Shown: in pieces, positions 61,677-64,000 of the stretch
Layout of the letters: each line of letters starts with the position of its first letter
Position numbering within the stretch: the stretch's first letter is position 1
Assembly: GCA_943846735.1 (NCBI GenBank)
Contig: OX044364.1
Location: 1,798,001 to 1,862,000 of the forward strand
From: CAJQLB01 sp905479065
GTDB taxonomy: Bacteria; Bacteroidota; Bacteroidia; Flavobacteriales; Flavobacteriaceae
Direction of reading: 5' to 3'
Length of the DNA: 64,000 bases
Program-made: the position numbers and the translations under genes
The notes under the pieces: model-generated
What the model was told of the DNA's origin: nothing
The model's input: the letters and a program-made list of their open reading frames with translations, nothing else
Database searches by the model: none

Positions 61677-62669
61677 ATGAAAGTAGCAATTATTGGAGTG
61701 ACAGGAATGGTTGGGCAAGTAATGCTAAAAGTCTTATCGGAAAGAAAGTTTCCAATATCTGAGTTAATCCCTGTAGCTTCTAAGCGAAGCGTCGGTAAGA
61801 AAATAAAATATGCAGGCAAACACTATGAGGTGATTGGAATAGAGGATGCTGTTTTAGCAAAACCTCAAATTGCATTATTCTCCGCCGGCGGGAATACTTC
61901 TTTGAAATGGGCTCCATTATTTGCAGAACAAGGTACTACTGTTATCGACAACTCTTCAGCATGGCGAATGGATGTTTCGAAAAAACTAATTGTTCCAGAA
62001 ATAAATGCATCAACTCTCACGTCGGAAGATAAAATTATAGCAAACCCTAATTGTTCGACCATACAAATGGTCTTGGCTCTCGCCGCCATTCACAAGATGT
62101 ACAATATTAAAAGACTTGTAATCTCTACCTACCAATCCATAACAGGGACAGGGGTCAAAGCTGTAAAACAGTTAGAAAATGAATTAGCTGGGATTAAAGG
62201 AGAAATGGCCTATCCATACCCTATTCATCAAAATGCCCTTCCTCACTGTGATGATTTTCAAGACAACGGATATACGAAAGAGGAAATGAAACTTGTCAAT
62301 GAGACTCAAAAAATACTCGGAGATGAGGGTATTCGAATCACTGCAACCGCTGTAAGAATTCCAACAGCAGGAGGGCATAGTGAATCGATAAACGTAGAAT
62401 TTAAAAAAGATTTTGATCTTTCAGTAGTAAGAAAACTCCTAAATAACACAGATGGTGTTACCTTACAAGATAATCCAGACGTAAACATGTATCCGATGCC
62501 AATATTTGCGAATGGCAAAGATGATGTTTTTGTTGGAAGAATTAGAAGGGATGAATCACAAGCTAACTCGCTAAATATGTGGGTTGTAAGTGATAATTTA
62601 AGAAAAGGAGCTGCAACAAATGCTGTACAAATTGCTGAGTATTTAGCAAAAGAATCACTCATTTACTGA
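61677..62669 (+). CDS. asd: Aspartate-semialdehyde dehydrogenase
   Basis: I start at MKVAIIGVTGMVGQVMLKVL, where the Rossmann motif GxxGxVG (residues 7-13) requires the N-terminus; a TTG 21 nt upstream is not needed. The product of 330 residues carries the catalytic Cys126 (ANPNCSTIQMV), the His in TAGGHSESINVEF and SAWRMD. It makes aspartate semialdehyde for lysine/diaminopimelate, threonine and methionine. It is alone after a strong terminator. Confidence 0.96.
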   Translation: MKVAIIGVTGMVGQVMLKVLSERKFPISELIPVASKRSVGKKIKYAGKHYEVIGIEDAVLAKPQIALFSAGGNTSLKWAPLFAEQGTTVIDNSSAWRMDVSKKLIVPEINASTLTSEDKIIANPNCSTIQMVLALAAIHKMYNIKRLVISTYQSITGTGVKAVKQLENELAGIKGEMAYPYPIHQNALPHCDDFQDNGYTKEEMKLVNETQKILGDEGIRITATAVRIPTAGGHSESINVEFKKDFDLSVVRKLLNNTDGVTLQDNPDVNMYPMPIFANGKDDVFVGRIRRDESQANSLNMWVVSDNLRKGAATNAVQIAEYLAKESLIY

Positions 62670-62789
62670 TAAAATGACCTATAATTATCAGGTTTTACTA
62701 CAGATTATAGAGACTTTCTTGCATTACACCTAATTAATTTCAAGTCACATTTAGGTTTTGTATATATTCGTAGTCCAAATTTATTATAA

Positions 62790-63884
62790 ATGTTTCACAA
62801 GCATACCTATCTCCTAAAAGTGCTGATTCCGTTAGTGGCCCTAATGGCCTCGTGTAGTGATGACGACAGGTATATTGGTGTGGTTCCTGAACAAATTTCG
62901 CCGGTTATTTTTAATATAGACAGCTTACCGTACACAAATCTTTCCACCTATAACTTTTTTGAAGGTAACATGTCCAATTTAGATCCCGTTTACGGAGTCT
63001 TGCCTTATGACTTGAACTCTTCTTTGTTTAGTGATTACGCCTTGAAAAAACGTTTTATTTGGATGCCAAAAGATTCTTCCGCAACCTATATCAATGATTT
63101 TACATCTTTTGACTTTCCTATTGGTACGATCCTCATAAAAAACTTTTTCTATAATGACGTCCTTCCAAACATGGTCACAAAACTTATTGAAACAAGGCTC
63201 ATGATTAAGCGAGAAGATGATTGGACATTTGCAAATTATGAATGGAATGATACTCAAACAGAAGCTGTTTATACGAGCGATAATAAGTTTGTTAATTTTG
63301 ACTGGGTTTACAAAGGAGAGCCAAAAAATGTCAACTACAAAATACCCGGTATCTCTGAGTGTTTTACCTGCCATAATAAGTACGGAACACCCTTGCCTAT
63401 AGGCCCAAAACCTCAAAACATTAATAGAAATTACTCGTACGAGGATGGTTCAAAAAATCAGTTAGCAAAGTGGGTAGAACAAGGTTATCTTAAGGATAAT
63501 TTCCCAGCCTTCATAAACTCATTAGTCTCGTGGAGTGATGAGACGCAACCTCTAGATTTAAGAATTAGATCTTATTTCGATATTAATTGCGCACATTGTC
63601 ACTCTGACGAAAGTTACTGCGAATATGCTCCTATGCGTTTTGCCTTTAACGAAACGGAAGATTTATCAAATTTAGGTGTCTGTGTAGAATCAATATTCTA
63701 CATAAATCCAGACATATCTTACGTTGTAAAACCTCAGGATATTAATAATTCAGCACTGTATTATCGCTTGAATTCTAATCAAGATCAATATAAAATGCCT
63801 TTAATTGGTAGAACCTTAAAACATGAAGAAGGGGTCAAACTGATTGAAGAATGGATTAATTCATTAAACACAGATTGTGATTAA
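62790..63884 (+). CDS. Diheme c-type cytochrome lipoprotein (SO2930-like)
   Basis: A 364-residue lipoprotein: hydrophobic leader then MASC (Cys22) followed by Ser and acidic residues. Two heme c sites are visible, CFTCH (191-195) and CAHCH (267-271). Blocks such as LPYDLNSSLFSDYALKKRFI and FDINCAHCH agree with the SO2930 family of exported diheme proteins, often encoded beside a parallel beta-helix protein. The function is not established; electron transfer at the outer membrane is inferred. The next gene follows after 25 nt. Confidence 0.85.
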   Translation: MFHKHTYLLKVLIPLVALMASCSDDDRYIGVVPEQISPVIFNIDSLPYTNLSTYNFFEGNMSNLDPVYGVLPYDLNSSLFSDYALKKRFIWMPKDSSATYINDFTSFDFPIGTILIKNFFYNDVLPNMVTKLIETRLMIKREDDWTFANYEWNDTQTEAVYTSDNKFVNFDWVYKGEPKNVNYKIPGISECFTCHNKYGTPLPIGPKPQNINRNYSYEDGSKNQLAKWVEQGYLKDNFPAFINSLVSWSDETQPLDLRIRSYFDINCAHCHSDESYCEYAPMRFAFNETEDLSNLGVCVESIFYINPDISYVVKPQDINNSALYYRLNSNQDQYKMPLIGRTLKHEEGVKLIEEWINSLNTDCD

Positions 63885-63909
63885 GCCTATTAATAAAAAT
63901 TCAGATATT

Positions 63910-64000
63910 ATGAAAAAAAAATTACTAATTATAATTGCTATTGGGATACTTCCAGTCATCTCATTAGCCCAAATTAGCTCAAATTCTTGTGATGATGCTG
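63910..64000 (+). CDS. Start of an exported protein, cut by the window end
   Basis: The visible 30 codons give MKKKLLIIIAIGILPVISLA, a signal peptide, then QISSNSCDDA at the start of the mature protein. The gene is 25 nt after the diheme cytochrome gene and probably in the same operon. Bacteroidota secreted proteins often begin their mature part with a Cys-x-x-Ala pattern, but too little is present to name a family. Confidence 0.7.
   Translation, partial: MKKKLLIIIAIGILPVISLAQISSNSCDDA

Overview
The window is A+T-rich chromosomal DNA from a member of the Bacteroidota, most likely the family Flavobacteriaceae. The basis is gene content and signals: a complete Bat (aerotolerance-type) operon, an IPExxxVDY-type protein, a DUF2490 protein, an OmpA protein with thrombospondin type-3 repeats, an AddAB-like helicase/nuclease pair, and several promoters of the Bacteroidota type (-7 element TAnnTTTG, sometimes with TTG near -33). 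No rRNA, CRISPR array, insertion sequence, integrase or phage gene is visible. This is mostly core genome with a few less ordinary intergenic regions.

Layout. 1-8.1 kb: the 3' end of an acyltransferase-like gene, a DUF1761 protein, a thioesterase, the yicC-gmk-nadD operon, an unknown lipoprotein, gpsA, pheS with small unknown genes, and a CvpA-like protein. 8.1-11.8 kb: a leftward DUF2490-SulP-carbonic anhydrase cluster, probably for bicarbonate uptake and hydration, plus one small exported protein. 11.8-21.0 kb: a leftward eight-gene operon (MoxR ATPase, DUF58, a large two-TM BatD-like protein, BatA, BatB, BatC, BatD, BatE). 21.1-28.8 kb: an aldo/keto reductase, an SDR enzyme, an AlbA_2-domain protein, a membrane-spanning candidate regulator behind an intergenic region rich in inverted repeats, an ALDH7-type dehydrogenase, an SH3-domain protein and a small monooxygenase.

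28.8-39.5 kb: DNA polymerase IV, pyruvate kinase, the acpP-fabF-rnc group, purN-RNase H-PfkB kinase-amidophosphoribosyltransferase, then an intergenic region with two near-identical promoter-hairpin-terminator units that look like tandem small RNA genes, and superoxide dismutase. 39.6-49.1 kb: AddA-like helicase/nuclease, 2-amino-3-ketobutyrate CoA ligase, OmpA/TSP3 protein, AddB-like nuclease and an alpha/beta hydrolase. 49.1-54 kb: a tRNA-Ala(GGC) starting 5 nt after a universal stress protein stop codon, a MATE exporter, two tiny membrane-protein ORFs coupled to queD, and an LpxH-like hydrolase. 54-64 kb: MFS transporter, recJ, OsmC, a carboxymuconolactone decarboxylase-like protein, rsmI, thymidine kinase, alanine racemase, mscL, asd, a diheme cytochrome lipoprotein and the start of another exported protein.

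The observations most worth following are the tandem small RNA candidates (38561-38881), the N-out/C-in membrane regulator with a 13-bp inverted repeat touching its promoter (24173-25712), the mRNA-tRNA junction at 50026-50032, and the two mini membrane proteins at 52270-52546. All functional statements rest on reading motifs by eye; no database search was run.
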